Shown here: piece after piece, positions 13,040 through 26,064 of the stretch | How positions within the stretch are numbered: position 1 is the first letter of the stretch | Layout of the letters: each line of letters starts with the position of its first letter | Source of the DNA: Kappaphycus alvarezii | Lineage: Eukaryota > Rhodophyta > Florideophyceae > Gigartinales > Solieriaceae | Length of the DNA: 64,000 bases | Assembly: GCA_002205965.3 (NCBI GenBank) | Contig: NADL03000018.1 | Span: 372,001-436,000 of the forward strand | Direction of reading: 5' to 3' | Translations under genes and position numbers: made by a program | The notes under the pieces: generated by a model | The model's database searches: none | Seen by the model: the letters and a program-made list of their open reading frames with translations, nothing else | What the model was told of the DNA's origin: nothing

Positions 13040-13845
13040 ACGATAGCCAATCACAGTGCAACAAATGCGCCAATTTATCCGCGTGCGATTTACGCCAACT
13101 CCTGTGAAACTTCTCCGCAATCTCTCCGCGATTCACGGAAGATGCTTCTCTACAAAAGAGATAGTAGAGGAAGGAGGCGAACCCAGGGAATCGAACCCAG
13201 TGGCTGGAACTCGAAATTGGGGCCTGTTTAGGGTGGTCGGGAAGGAGGGATGGGCGGGAGTCGACGAAACAGTTTGCGTTCCAGACCATTCACCTTGCTA
13301 CGATGCTCCATTTCAGCAGCACATCCCACTTCTCAGGTCGTCTTTGATCGAACGTCATCCTTGGACAGTGAGACGGTAGTGACTTCGAAGGCAATACGAT
13401 GGTTCGCAGTGCCGCCCGTAGCTGCTGGTGGATGTATGGAAAAGTGTGTCAGCGGTCGCAACTCGGTGCCTGGCGCCTGGAGCGGGGTTATATCTAGCAT
13501 TCCAGGCCAACTTTACTGTCAATAAAGCGCGCAATAAAGATGCGGAGCGATTCTGCCGGTGTTTGCGACCGCACCTTGAAGGGTACAGGTGCAATTCGTG
13601 TTCTCCTAACCTGTCCTTTGGGCTTTTACAGTGCTTTCATTTCCGAAAGAGTGAATCATTCTAAACGGGAAGCCTGAGGTATCATCGTAACATGGTCCTC
13701 CAGTGCACCGCAGACACTTCCGTGTCGGCACTGGATGCGCAAGGAGGTATATGGCACCCGAGACTTCCCGGAATGCAAGGGCACGTAATATTGTGCAACG
13801 CCTGCCTGGCCCCGCGCATTCAGCCACGCGCCGGGCATTGCAAGA
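13040..13845 (-). pseudogene. LINE-like ORF2 C-terminal relic (copy 2)
   Basis: On the minus strand the reading begins near 13840 with PGAWLNARGQAG, which corresponds to the 'AWL' motif of the family. It passes a degenerate Cys/His region (CGALEDH) and reaches GFDSLGSPPSSTISFVEK at about 13190-13150. It finishes with a degenerate LAIVQLILPR end near 13040. At least three frame changes and several stops are present. The FDSLGSP block is shared with the other relics, which supports homology; the rest is weak. Confidence 0.6.
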
Positions 13846-13849
13846 GCAA

Positions 13850-15030
13850 CCCAACTGGTTGTTGAAAATAGATAACCAACGTATTATTAGAATTGAAACC
13901 AGCCATGTTGCTCGCACCGGTAAAATTGGATCTCGCTTCTTATCAAAATCTTTTGATTTTGGATTCCATCCCCAAAACGAATTCCAAAACACGCACAATT
14001 GAAAATCGGTTTTCCGAAATGGAGTGCAACAAGCAATCAATCCTCTTTCCCCATCTCTTTCGGCAAAGTCTGAACCCCTATTAACGAAATTCCCGCGCTT
14101 CCTGCAACAGAAATGGTGCGAATGCGAAAATAAACACCAATTCATGCTTCGATAGACTGAGATCCCTATTGCGCCAACTTTGATTCCCTTGCGCCTAGAG
14201 TCCAGCGAGTTTTTCATTGCAACTCTTTCAAAAAGTTGATTCTCCATGTTTCTACGGCGGGATACTTCAATTAAATCAGAAATCAGGTCTTCCTTTTGCC
14301 ATACACTGATCGCTCGTGTTCTAAAAGTTGCAAGATGGGATCCGGAAAAGGATGGACGCCTGATGGGAGTGTTATGGCATGTGAGGCTTACATCGCGGCA
14401 TCAGAGGACCCATCGTCAGAAAGTGGGGAAAAAATGTTTCGAGAACAAGTAGTTGAGGCGTAAAGGCACTCATAATTTATGTAAAGAGACTTAATCCATC
14501 TGTGAACTATGCTGACCGGACTGTGCAGGCCATGTGTCATATAAAGTTGCGCTGCCAGTCGCTGAAGTTTGAAGGAATTTGGGTTTTATTTTAAGAAGAG
14601 ATATCACTGGTAGCCTGAGTGAAGAAGATATTAGGAGATATAAAGTAGCTATTTACAATGGAAAGGTGCGATTATGCAACATTTATGTGGTCAAGAACGA
14701 TCATACTCTGAATTCTGGGTTGTAATTTCTTTTCTGTAGTGCCTGCTCTTCTTTCGAATAACACAGGTGTGATCTCTTGTACTTAGAATCAAAATTTTAA
14801 GCCAAAACTACTACTTTGCACGGTTTCGTCCTCTAGTTCTGAAAATGACCTACGAAATCCACCTCACCCATCCCCCTCATAGTGCTCGCGAAATTTCTTT
14901 ACTACCATGTTGTGTGTAATTATTGCTGCAAAAGCATTTTTCTTTCATGCGCTCTTCGTTACAAAGCTCATTGCAAAAGAAAAAAATCCTGAATCGCCTA
15001 AAAGAACCCCGAACAACTGCTCAACGCTCT
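13850..15030. other. AT-rich stretch without recognisable gene
   Basis: Only short reading frames are present and none resembles a known family. No repeat shared with the rest of the window was seen. Confidence 0.4.
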
Positions 15031-15960
15031 TTAACACACCTTCATGTCTTTTTCAATTGCTCTTATTCTGGTATTCATAGTCTTATTCAGGCTCTTATCG
15101 AAAATTTTTTCATTAGGGGTAGATTCAATCAGTGAGATAGTAAAATCAGGAATAAACGGTCCCAGATAGTTTGTAATTGGAACTAACAGGTGGAAAGATC
15201 CCTGAATACACGTCCCCAAAATGAGTACTACCCTCGTAAACATTCAAATAGTTGAAGGTACCAGGTATTACTCACTGGAAAGATCATATCCAGAGAGCAA
15301 ATGACTTCCATTAGAACCCATGGCTCTCCATCCTTCCTTTCATTGTAACATGAAGGGATTTCGGACAGTTTTTGACAGTACTGTACTGCGCAATTGAGGC
15401 ATCCGATACATCCCAGGGAGCCAGCTTTTGCGAACTCCCTCTCAATCCTGAATAGTTCATCACTAGTAGGAGATCTCAATTAGACCAAACCGAAGCACTA
15501 ACTAACTGCGGTGCAAATTACTGTACGCACATCCAAGCAGTATTCGGTGACACATTGAAAATGTCGTCGGCAAGATCTACGGAATGGGCATAGGTCAGTG
15601 TGCGAACAGAAATTATAACCTTGAGCAAAGGAGAGATTCCTATGCGCCCAGTTTCATCAGGCATCATGCCTTTCCGCAAGTACTACTAGTTCGCGACAGT
15701 GCTTGTACACACATTGTTGAACACACACTTTGGCACACGGAACCTCCGTTCAAAAGCCTCTTCAGTCTGCTATTGTGCACAAGAATCTGTACCAGGCCTA
15801 GGCTCACCTTCCGGCAAAAAGTTTTCCTTTATAAAATAGACATGTGCCGCGTCGTAGTTTCGAAGTGTAATGCCAGACTTTCTAGGAATAGAACCACCTC
15901 TCCAGGATTTTGCTTCTGCCATGAGTACGATTTGCGCCAATTGCATCCAAAAAGAGTCAG
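15031..15960 (-). pseudogene. PIF/Harbinger-type transposase relic
   Basis: Minus-strand reading from about 15960 gives RNYDAAHVYFIKEN, then after a stop EEAFERRFRVPKCVFNNV, then GISPLLKVIISVRTL. The catalytic core resembles GCIGCLNC followed by GEPWVLMEVICSLD (15479-15240), where intact relatives have GCIGSIDC and a later DDE Asp. The tail ESTPNEKIFDKSLNKTMNTRI-RAIE corresponds to the 'ARKDVERAFG' region. Frame changes and stops interrupt it, and I see no partner gene or terminal repeats. Family membership rests on the order of motifs. Confidence 0.65.
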
Positions 15961-15964
15961 GAAA

Positions 15965-18900
15965 TACCTTCAAGTCGTTAAGCCGAGAACCCTGCAAAAA
16001 TTGCTTTGTCGTTCCCAACATTTCGGCTTGACGTCAACCCTGACCGGCACACTAACCTTGCTGCGGAGCTCGTTAAGTAAACGATAAAATATTTCCCCTT
16101 GACTGCTCCATAGAAGCAGTGCAGGGGTACTTTTACGCAGGCTCAGTCTTCCCACACTTGATGCTGAGTACCAAATGGAAGTCGATAAGAAGTCGTAGTA
16201 TGCAGGAGCAGTGAGATTGTTGGCTCTGTGCGGTCAAAAGGGAAAGGCTTTTTTCATGAAGCAGAAAGATGCGGTAGGAGCTGTTTGTTTGAATGAATGC
16301 AGAGAACTGGGGCGGATCAAAAACCCCTAATTGATTCTTGTATGGTTGCGCCATCCTAGGTGGTCAACGAGTTTTTTGAACGACGGAGTTGAAAGTAGAT
16401 ATTATAAATCGGATTCGCCAATAGAAATAGAAGGATTTTCAGTTGTTTGGATTTAGAATCCACCATGGGTGGTGCTGCTCTGATGCGGAGATTCTATAAC
16501 AGGGAAACCTCAAAAAGAATCAACTGTGAATCTTGTGAATAAACTCTGCCTGCTACAAAGCACGATAAATTACGGGTGCGATTCACGTTAGCCATATTGC
16601 GTAGCAATGAAGAACATATTCCTGGGACATTGCAAAATAACTAAAAGAGAAAAACATAATTTTCGAATCAAATAGTAAGCATTTTGGAAAAAAATGATCA
16701 CCTCGCAGTCAGTCACCTGTTTAAGTAGAACAAATCTCAGCCACAGACCAACTCCAGAGCACTAAACTTAGTCATTGTAATTAAAGTAGCTGCTTACAAA
16801 AGTATTTCTCGTCGAAACCCAGCGTCGCAATAGAGAAGAGAATTTTTACTTCAATGGGTATCTTTCGTGTACACTGCAGGTCTGAGGCAACACCGGTTCC
16901 GCCAAGGGAACCTATTTCCCCTCAAACCTGCAGTGCTGCAGCGAACTACCCTCTTCGTACCCCTGAAAAAGAGGCAGAATTTTTTCAGTACTAAGAAGAG
17001 AGTGAATTCTGGTATGTCTCTCCGTTTGTGCAGCTCGGCTCCTCTCAACTGCACCGTTCCTTCAGCTCAGCCTCCAATATCCCAATCCTTTATTTCAACT
17101 ATACGTGAAGCTGTAACACAAGTTGATCGTACAACTTGAGCATCACGTGTGCACAAGGGCGATAAAGCGAAAGTCACGGAATCTGGAGTAGAGTTGCGTA
17201 TAGAGCGACTGGAAAAACGAATTGAAATGTTTAGGACAGAAACAACACGTTTTGAAATTCAGAATCTTTCACCTGGAAACAACTAATACAGTTAAGCCCA
17301 TCCAAAAATACAACAAATGAATATTGCAAACAGTGAAGAACAAAACTAAATTCACGATAAATATTGGTTCCTTTCCTATTGATCCCAACACCCTTGATCC
17401 CACCGTAAATGAAACTAACACCGCAAAAAGACTATGATTCACTCTTTCTTTGCGACCAAAACCAGGCACTGAAAGCACACAGATCCTTAGTAAACGCTCT
17501 ATGTGCAAATATTCATGATAATCGCCGACAACAGTCGCAAGTAAGAATTTTTTGCTCTATTTAAAAGTTTTAAGAAATTCCGGGATACTGAGAAAAACAG
17601 CGAATGCGCACTGCAAATGGCCCTTCCCACAAAAATGTACCTGACTATTACCTAGGCTTGTGATACAGGCGAGTATTCACTTCTCCTGTCAAGTATCCGC
17701 TGTGAGATGCCACAGCTGCAGCTTATCTTTCGGTAACCTTGGATCATTTGGTGATTCTAGAGGGTGATCCTACTGTAAAGAGTTTAGGCTGCAAACACTT
17801 TTGTTACTTCTAGTGAACTAGAAGTACACTCATTCTTTCCCTGGGGACTACTGGAACATTGGTGCACACTATAGCTAGATATGCAAGTAAAGAGTGACAA
17901 TGATACGATATCTACGCTCCGGTACAAATTTACTGGATACCAACCCACATATCTACCACAGTAAATTAACCCCCCATTTACCCAGTAAAGAGTAAATATC
18001 TCTTTCTGTCTGATTCAGATCCCTGCAGATACCCCTCATAATGCAGCATTACATCCGACCTCGACAGCACCTAATGTACGTCGGCGCCGCCAGCTACAAT
18101 CGCGCTCCCAACGATCGACATCCCGTCCTCCGTAGTACTTCTTTTCAATCCGCTCTTCCAGCAAATAGGCAATTAGATAGAAAGCACAGCGAGCCCCGAA
18201 ATGCCGCGGTACTCTGCGTGGACATGGTGAATGATCCGTTTGCTGGAGTAAGATGCTCCCAGACACCCAGTATCGCTGCCCTGCGGAGCAATTTTCAGGA
18301 TTTGCAAGGTTCATATTGTATAAGGGAGAAAGGATCAGGATATTTAATATTTGAAAAATCCGAGGGGCTGTGTCACGGGATACTCTCGCAGCTGGCTGAT
18401 ATTAGTAATGAATTATATTTTCGCAATGAATGCCCTTTCTCGTGTCTCAAAATAATTACAGTACAGGAAAAAAGAATGAGTCCTCCCCTAATTTACACTA
18501 TTATCCTGGCTTACATTTTATTGTCAGGACACTACTTTGAATCATCGAGAGTCAATATTAATCACTCTATTTCTGAGGATACAGTATCCTATTGCACTTG
18601 ACTCTGTTTTAATGTATAAAGTATATAAAGGACAATCAAGTCCTCTCTGTGGAACCCGAGAAAACAACAAATATTCATTCCCTAGACCAAATTCCTACAC
18701 TGCGAATATATTCATTACGTCATCTGTAATGTGACTGGGTTACTGTGCGTGTCTGTTTGAGGGCGAGCGGTCGCACATAAGTTTGTCGATATTGTGCCGA
18801 GTATTGTAGCCGAGAGTTGACGACTGGTCGCCGAGCAAAATTGCAATCATGCCTATGAATGTGATTTTCGTAGCCCCTCTAAGACCCTAGAAGGACTGTG

Positions 18901-21900
18901 GTTTCAATCCTGACAGGGTGCAAACAATGATGCGAGGTAAAATATTCTTGTGACGGGTAGATGTGTCAACTTGGATGCCGGCCACGGTTATGTTGACGCG
19001 CTTCCTTCTCCAAAGGAAACTATACAATCGCTTATACGAAGCTGCTGACATAACAAGGCTGCATATGTGTTGAAAAGTTTTCCGGGCTGTTGATGGGGCA
19101 ATTTGGATTCGTGATTTTTTGTTCACATTTTCAATGATGACATCTTTGTGTGCTCATGAGAACAGTCGACGAGTGAACTACGATATTTTGCATTTTGGAC
19201 TACGTAGGGGTGCTATAAGATATAGAAAACATCTAATGAAGTCATTCTTCGAAAAGTTTCGATAAAATCTAGGCGTTAAAATAATGTACTCATACGAATG
19301 TAACTATCCTCGGCAAACTTTTTCCGTGCAGTGTACTAGATTAAAACACTAAATAGCAACTAGCTGTCCAACTTTTGAGTGTGTTCTCTAAAGGGCCACT
19401 AATCTATGAAAGATAGTTACATTGATGTTATTCTATGGCTCTAGCACTGCACATTATACTGAGAAATATAGTCCTGCAACACGGAATCTCGAATTTTATA
19501 AATGAAAATAGGAAAATATTACCGATTATACATTTACTGAGTAAATCCGAATTTCCACCCCGTTGCAACAATTGTATCTAGAAATTCAGTCTCTATTGTT
19601 TCACGCAGAGCCAGGATCATACCCTATTCAAATTTTTCAAATTGTGAAGCACCCAGAGTTACCTTACTTCAGCTGTGAATAATATCTATGGATGTACGCG
19701 GCTCAGCCAATTTTTTCCTGATCAAAGTCAGTGTTGCGTAAAACTAAATTGGAGATTCAAGCGTGTGCATCGCCTCTCTCTAGAGTGTTTGATAACTCGT
19801 TTGCTCTGCTCAAGATCAGCAGCATGTATGTTGCTCAACTTGTTTCTAAACCGAATAAAGCGATCCCTTTCAATCTCTTGAAATGGATGTCATTTAAAGT
19901 TCAGGCTATTAAATGCCACGAAAATCTTAAAAGTCCATCATAATATCTTCGAACCACTTAGATTTGTGAGGCAATAGTGTCCAGAGTACACACTGGCGAT
20001 CAAGAAAATTTTAGAATATAATCTGATCACTGAAAATATTTTAATTAAAGATTTCTTGACTAATAGAGAGGACTCCGCGAAGGCAGCTTCCTAATTGGTG
20101 AAATGCCTCTTAAAAACTCAGCACTCATCTAGTACCCTTTTTCAACAATTAAGACCCATGCTTGCAGATACCTTTCAGAGAGTACTTCAGTGCCCTCCCA
20201 AGGATTCTCTTCTGCATCACTTTTAGCTCCGTATAAGAGCAAATGGGTTTCAAATTTTAAAGTATGCTACTGACCTCGGAAAATGTTCGCTGCATCCAAA
20301 AGCTATTCCATTTAGCAACCACGATACTTCAACTTTGTATCCGTACAACTTAAGTTCCACGCTAAAGTACTGCTTATCCTCCTCGATACTGCCCCTCAAA
20401 CGAAACGATTTATGTAGTGCTGATAGTGTATAGGTTTCGTCGGTAGAACAACAAATAAAGGTACTTAGTTTCGCTCGTCTTAAGGATAAACAGATTCGCC
20501 ATTGGGGATTTGCCAGAAGTAGCACCAGATATGGAGTTGGCCCAATGGGTGGGCGAGGAGCCGATAGGAATAAAAGGGAGAGACCTTGTCGGGGACTCTT
20601 ACTTGGATACACTACAACACTAGACCACGGGGGCTTGCTTCCTTTACCTTTTCGCCCACCTCACAAACCGCTCTCTTTATAAGGCTATCTACCCTCGTGA
20701 AGACTACTGTAGCAACTCGATTGTAAAGAAATGTGCCTCATCCACCGCCATCTATCGCGCCCGCCAATAGGAGTGTCGCTTATGTCCCACGCCGCGCTCC
20801 CCGGTCCTCTTGTAGGTGATACTATACTCGACTGTGTAGTAGGGTGCCAGCACGCGCTGCATCGTCATTTTTATGATACTGTACAATTTTTCTCCCACTG
20901 CTAACCGTTTCTTGACTACAGTGCGCCCCAAATACAGGAATGGCTACTATACTACAACTTCTCAAATGTCACATCCGTCGCATATCTCGCCTCGCTGAAA
21001 TTTGCAAAACGCGTTCTATCTTGATGAATGCGCGTCATTCTGTACATTTTCCCAATTCTTGTAACAAACAATTTGTAAGTATATGGATAAGGAATGGAAA
21101 TGAGATTAGTCGCCAACCACACAAAGAAAAGTGCCCTTATTTGGAAATTTCTTGGGAGTATCTTACACTGCCCTCTATGCCTCTATACAGTCATCAAAAT
21201 GAACAGCACATCGCGCAAAGTGATAGACGATCTTCTATTTTTCCAAGCATTGTAGTGGGAAGCCATAAATGATTCTAGATGATTCCAAACTGTCTCGAAT
21301 CCAGCGGTTAAGAATTTTGTCATTCTGTGATTGCCTTACTCTCATTCTAAATTGCAATATCCGTCAAAAAGAGGTGACAGGAAGTCGGCCTCATTGCCTG
21401 ATGTCTCTGGTCCTCAGATACATTCTAATTGGTCAATTTAATCACAGTACTGTAGTGCGGCGTCCATGAGAAGATGAATGTTCTTGGGGCTTTCGCCGTA
21501 CATATCGTTGGTAAATTGTTTTCATTTTCGCCTGTTTCGATTGCTCTCTCGAGGGACTCAGAAGCGGATATTAGACGGGTACCCAATGTGGTTAAGTGCA
21601 AAACATAGGGTCTTTACTAAGAAAAAGGTTGTAGTGTGTGTAGATTAGTCTCGCAGCTGTTTTGCAATGTTTATGCCTTTTTATACGGCTTTCTTCGAGT
21701 TGAGAGACCGATCAACTTTGGATTTCACTCATGTGAAAAATTGGGGTGGTTTCATTATTTAAAATTAGATTAGCCTATGTTCCAAAGCGCAGCAAATAAT
21801 TAGCACAAGTACTCGGCATGGGGAACCAAAAACGGTATTAATCCAGTCCAAGACCGCTACAAAGCTGGCTTCAGGTCAGCTTTCACTCAGTGATTTGGAA

Positions 21901-22125
21901 ACATACCAAGCCCGCTCGCGGAGTTTCCGGGAGTAAGTTTATGGTATCAATGTAACGGGTGTTCACTGCAGGATCCGTAATATTGGTACGTACAGTGTTC
22001 AGTTAAATTTGCCTTTATTTTTTGATCGGAGGGGTGTTTTAAATAGTAATTGTTAACGTGTACTGCACAGGTAAAGAAGGAAACTTTATTGTATCCATAA
22101 CTCCATCGCATATCATGTCTTCCGC
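15965..22125. other. Six-kilobase AT-rich gene desert
   Basis: Across this region the frames are short, and those I read (around 16133-16354, 17269-17508, 18041-18601, 18887-19126, 20250-20612 and 20940-21272) have no family signature, domain or composition suggesting selection. No LTRs, TIR pairs, tRNA or rRNA genes were recognised. It is probably decayed repeat or intergenic sequence. Confidence 0.4.
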
Positions 22126-22129
22126 ACTG

Positions 22130-22620
22130 CGGGTTTGGACTACAAGTTCGAAGTCCCTCTGTTAATTCCTGGAACCAAATTTAGGCAAGCTGACCTCCTC
22201 GTGCAACCCCCGGCCCCTGCCATCGCCCCAAGGAAATGACAAGTGCCTGTGACGTTACTATTATTTCCCCGGTCAAACAGGCTTCTGTCACGAAAGCATC
22301 GCAAGCCGCCGCAGGCGCTGCCTCTCAAGCATACCGCAACAAGGTCGAGGACCTTATACGTTAGCTCTCCAGGCGCATTATACGACCATCTGGCACCCCG
22401 TCTCGCCAGCCGAATTTCAGCTCCCGACCACTCGCTATCGACTCCCTTAGAGCGGCATCTCCAGCCGCTGCTCTGCTTCTGGAAACTTTCATGCCTCGAA
22501 TTGCGACCAGATGTAACATCTCTGATGCCCCTACTTGCTCTCGAGTCTATCAGTGCCTAAGCTGTGTTCTGTGGTCCTCGATGGCTATGGCCATCATTTC
22601 CCGTGCCCCACTGAACGTGA
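22130..22620 (+). pseudogene. LINE-like ORF2 C-terminal relic (copy 3)
   Basis: Plus-strand reading gives YKFEVPLLIPGTKFRQADLL and VQPPAPA, then after a stop and frame change CDVTIISPVKQAS, LAIDSLRAASPAAALLLE, and the end CVLWSSMAMAIISRAP. This last block aligns with LSYAIWSTSAASVICRAP of copy 1. One nonsense codon (TGA near 22238) and two further breaks are visible. It lies tail to tail with copy 4 on the opposite strand. Confidence 0.7.
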
Positions 22621-22824
22621 CTATGATTATGAGTAAAGTTTACAAGATTTATATCGGGGTCCAGTGCAGGAACCGACTATGTTGCTACCTAAGTGTTAAC
22701 CAGGTGTTCTACGTCGACCACGTGCACAGGTGTACGGGACACGACAGCGTCGCCAGAGACGACCAGTTCGTGTAACAAATGCGTCGGTATGTTCTAGTTC
22801 TGATGACTTCAACAGATGTATGCA

Positions 22825-23260
22825 ATTTTTCCGCCATGTGCGCGGAGGAGATCCTCTATGAAGCGGGTAGTAGCGGGGGAAGGCGAACCCAGGGAATCGA
22901 AAGCCTGCGGTTGGAAATCAAAGTTGGAGGCCTGTGTGGGGTTGTCGGAAGGGGAAGAGAGTTGGCGCGACATTTTGCGTTCCAGGGCAGTGACCTTGTT
23001 GCGATGCGCAATTGACGCAGCACCTCCCACTTCACGGGTAGCCCTTGATCATACGTCGGCCTTGAATAGTGATACAACGGTGATGTCGCAGGCGATGGGG
23101 CGCTTCGCAGTGCCGTCTTGAACCGGCGGTGGCTGGACGAGGATGTTAGCAGGTCTGGGCGGGGTGCCTGGTACCAGGAGCGAAGCCTCAAACTGGCAGT
23201 CCAGACCGGCTGCACGGGCGATGCGGCCGGTAATGGCGTTGCGTAAATGCACCTTACTGT
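22825..23260 (-). pseudogene. LINE-like ORF2 C-terminal relic (copy 4)
   Basis: The minus-strand reading from 23252 is ITGRIARAAGLDCQFEASLL, then VPGTPPRPANILVQPP, ACDITVVS, and after a frame change QAFDSLGSPSPATTRFIEDL, ending near 22825. It shows the same PG--RPA-IL-QPP / DIT / FDSLGSPS order as the other copies. It is 5'-truncated just upstream of the PG motif. The closing AIW--A block is not recognisable. Confidence 0.68.
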
Positions 23261-23643
23261 AGTAGTGGCAGGGAGGAGGGTAGTTAGTATCCTGCGCGTA
23301 GCGCGTGTGTCAGTGGCAGGGAAAGGAATCGCGGAGACAAGTAAAGGATAAGGGCAAAAGCAAGTTGGAAGGGCACGAAAGTACCCGCTTGGCCAAGAAT
23401 CTATTTTTCCCCTTGCTCTCCCTCGGGAAGGCCTCGCAGTAGCTTACTCCTTGTATTCCACCAGCAGCAATTTTACGAGCACGATCGTCCGCAGCGACCC
23501 ACCACTGTAAAAGGAAAAATTAGGGTTAAATTCTACGTGGCAAAAATGCCACCAATACACTTACACAATTTTTTGGCGTACAGATGCAATTGCTTTTCAT
23601 TAGAAATCCTACGAAAAAAGGTATTTTCGTGAGAAACGCCACA

Positions 23644-23685
23644 ATTTACGAACACGTACCACAAATTACCAGCGTGTTCGTAAAT
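23644..23685. repeat. Perfect 13-bp inverted repeat (stem-loop)
   Basis: ATTTACGAACACG at 23644-23656 is the exact reverse complement of CGTGTTCGTAAAT at 23673-23685, with a 16-base loop. It sits about 65 bp upstream of the Myb-like gene frame. It could be part of a transposon end or a regulatory hairpin; no second copy was seen. Confidence 0.7.
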
Positions 23686-23750
23686 ATAGAAGTTAGCGCT
23701 AGAGTAATTTCGTGCACCCGACCTATCTCACGAAATACAAAAAAACATAT

Positions 23751-25050
23751 ATGAGAGCACCTCCTCAGAATGCCTCTGAAATACACTCCGATTTCTGTGT
23801 ATGTACAGTACACCTCTGTCACATCCCTAACGGCTCTCTCCCTCCATTAACATCCCACAAGGTATCCCGCGATGACAAAAAAGGGGACAACTCAACGAGC
23901 CCCGAAGCACCGCTGGCAAAAATGCGTCCCAAAGCACTTGCGTGGCATTCGGAATCGTTTCCAAGCCTGCAACGCGCTACCGTTGACGCGCCTCCTGTGC
24001 TGCCGCTCGTCTGCGAGGCCAAACGCCAACTCCCACTGCCCGATGGCAATACGAATGGCAGCAAGAAGAAGCGCATTCGTTTCAACGCCGCGAAAGACTA
24101 CCTGCTCCTTCAGGCTGTGTGTTCGGCGCGCGCAAACGTTGCGCCGCATGGAGAAACGGGCCGTAGGTTTAAGGAGGCGGCTTTGGCGTTCGTAGAGGCT
24201 GCTGGGAGTGTATTGGGGGAGGTTTCGACGCCGTCAATGAAGACTGTCCGTGACAGCTTTACGGCAGTCATCGAGAAACGCAAAGCTGACGTCAAGCGGA
24301 CAGCTGCAGCGTCAGGAATTGTGCAGGAAAGGGAGGCCAAATAGCAGCTTATGGACGCCATCATTCATGAGATGAAGGAGCATCCCGAGAGAAAGCGAAC
24401 CGAAGAGGTTTAGCGAACTGAGAAGGAAAAGTATTTGGTCGAGGCTGGAGAGGAAATTAGGAGGAGAGCATTGTTTTATGTGAACGAGCAGGGTGGAAAG
24501 GAGCTTGAAAACCGGACAGAGGGGAGTTTTGTGATCGAGGTTGAAGCTAACCAAGCTGTGGAGAGCTCTCCCGCATCCATTTCATATGTTAAGCGCCCAA
24601 GTCACACGTTACGAGCACCTTGTGGATGTCAAGCAGCCGTGAAAAACAAGCCGGATAGCCGTGGCGTGCAGTGGGCGCTCTTAATCCAGTGCATGTCTTC
24701 ATGTTGAACCGACGATAAACGGCGCCAAAACCACGGCGCAGGCGTCGCGCCATAAGCGTCGATTACGATGGAGAGGAGCGTGATGTGTTGATGTGGAAAT
24801 GAGCAGGCGCAAGGAGGCAGATCTGAAACATATGAAGGTTGAAGAGCAGAGGCTCGAACTTGATAGGATTCGCTGTGAGAGGGAAGGGGCGCGGCAGTAG
24901 CTGGACGCGAGGCGTCTCACTATAGAGGAAAAATGTCTCCGACTTGATGAGCGCATATATGAAATGGAAAAAAAAGATCGCAAGGCGGCTATGGAAGAGC
25001 GGAAGAGCATTTCGGAAGTCCTATTCGCTCCGGCTAAGAAGCTGCAGTAG
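23751..25050 (+). pseudogene. Myb/SANT-like DNA-binding protein of a PIF/Harbinger element
   Basis: The first frame is open to 24344 and ends with a Myb/SANT-like (trihelix-type) region: RIRFNAAKDYLLLQAVC, then HGETGRRFKEAALAFVEA, then SVLGEVSTPSMKTVRDSF and the helix before ASGIVQE. After the stop at 24342-24344 a Lys/Glu-rich helical part continues in shifted frames. It ends in a clear coiled coil (KHMKVEEQRLELDRIRCE, ERIYEMEKKDRKAAMEERK) with a stop at 25048-25050. Harbinger transposons typically encode such a second protein, which binds the ends and assists the transposase. It converges on the transposase gene, with about 100 bp between the stops. The ATG at 23751 was chosen because the longer frame starts with GTG; 23922 is an alternative. 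In-frame stops suggest decay. Confidence 0.65.
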
Positions 25051-25149
25051 TTAAGTAGATTCCGTGGGTCTCACTTCACCGCTCATGATCGAGCAGCGAA
25101 TTAAAAACGGACTTCTCACTACCCGCTTCCCTAATAGCTTCTGAGAAGT

Positions 25150-26060
25150 TTACTGAGCGTCGATATACTCCTCTAAAAATGGAGGCTCACACAGAAAGTA
25201 AAGACTGACTTGTCCCCCTGCGTGCAGACATGTCCTGAGGATACTGAGCAAAGCCGCTGTTTTGTACATCAACGCAATTGGTGAACTTCGAACGCGGAGA
25301 AATCGCTTACTATCCTGCGATGACCACATCTGCTTTTAGGTCCTTGTACGACCACTCTACCGCTTCCCGAACTGCACTCATTGTGTTATTGAATGCCGCC
25401 TGTGCTGCCGTTGCGTTATCTTTATCGAAGGCGACTTGCAACTACGGCCGCATTATGTATGCAGCATCGCCATACAGGGCGTACTGATTTCCGTCGAGAT
25501 GCATGTTGGCCGATAACACGTTGTGCAGCCCACTTCGATGAAAGAGGGTCAAATCATGACTCCGCCCAAACGCAGGCCCCACATAAGGCCATCCGAGGTG
25601 GTCACTGTTTGATATATTAGGCAGTGAAACCTCTTGTGGCCCGAGTAGCACGAGCTTTGAAGCGCGCCATATCCACCAGGGCGGCTCATTTCACTTTCGT
25701 GCAGTCGATGATGCCTACGTCACAATCCAGCGGGGAACCTTTATCTCGTGCCACGTTAGCGTACATCTCCGCCCTTTGGTACATCAGTTCTGCACGGAAA
25801 TCTAGTAGATGTCCCATTGACGACGCAAAAAGTTCTTTAGTCTCCCAAAAGATCTCTCTGAGAGCACTAGCATGCATGCCGAACATGGTTTCTAAATCGG
25901 ACCAACGTGTTACGGTTACGAGGTGCCGCAACACCACGCAACATGACGTAACGGGGTTAGCTCGATAGCCATTGCGCTTCGTTCTGCAGTCGCCGAAATT
26001 CATCCACCGCGCAATTTTGGTGATTTACTTAGTGCGGAAACGGAACGATCGAAGGGCGTC
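25150..26060 (-). pseudogene. PIF/Harbinger-type DDE transposase (element 1)
   Basis: From 26003 downward the reading gives NGYRANPVTSCCVVLRHL, SDLETMFGMHASALREIF, MGHLLDFRAELMYQRAEMYA and the first catalytic block PLDCDVGIIDCTKVK. After a break it continues with FGRSHDLTLFHRSGL and NQYALYGDAAYIMRP (25651-25442). It then gives MSAVREAVEWSYKDLKAD and a C-terminus related to ALMYKTAALLSILRTCL and PPFLEEYIDAQ, with a stop at about 25150. These are the Asp-centred motifs of the plant and protist Harbinger DDE family. At least two stops and two frame changes interrupt it. Confidence 0.75.
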
Positions 26061-26064
26061 TTGC

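Noticed and set aside
13185..13205. GGAATCGAACCC, resembling a tRNA B box
   Set aside because: The same words (also near 22889) are the reverse strand of the FDSLGSP codons of the LINE relics, and no A box or cloverleaf surrounds them.
18036..18601. Frames of 92 and 186 codons on opposite strands near 18.0-18.6 kb
   Set aside because: Neither shows a recognisable domain or composition suggesting coding; they overlap and lie in AT-rich sequence.
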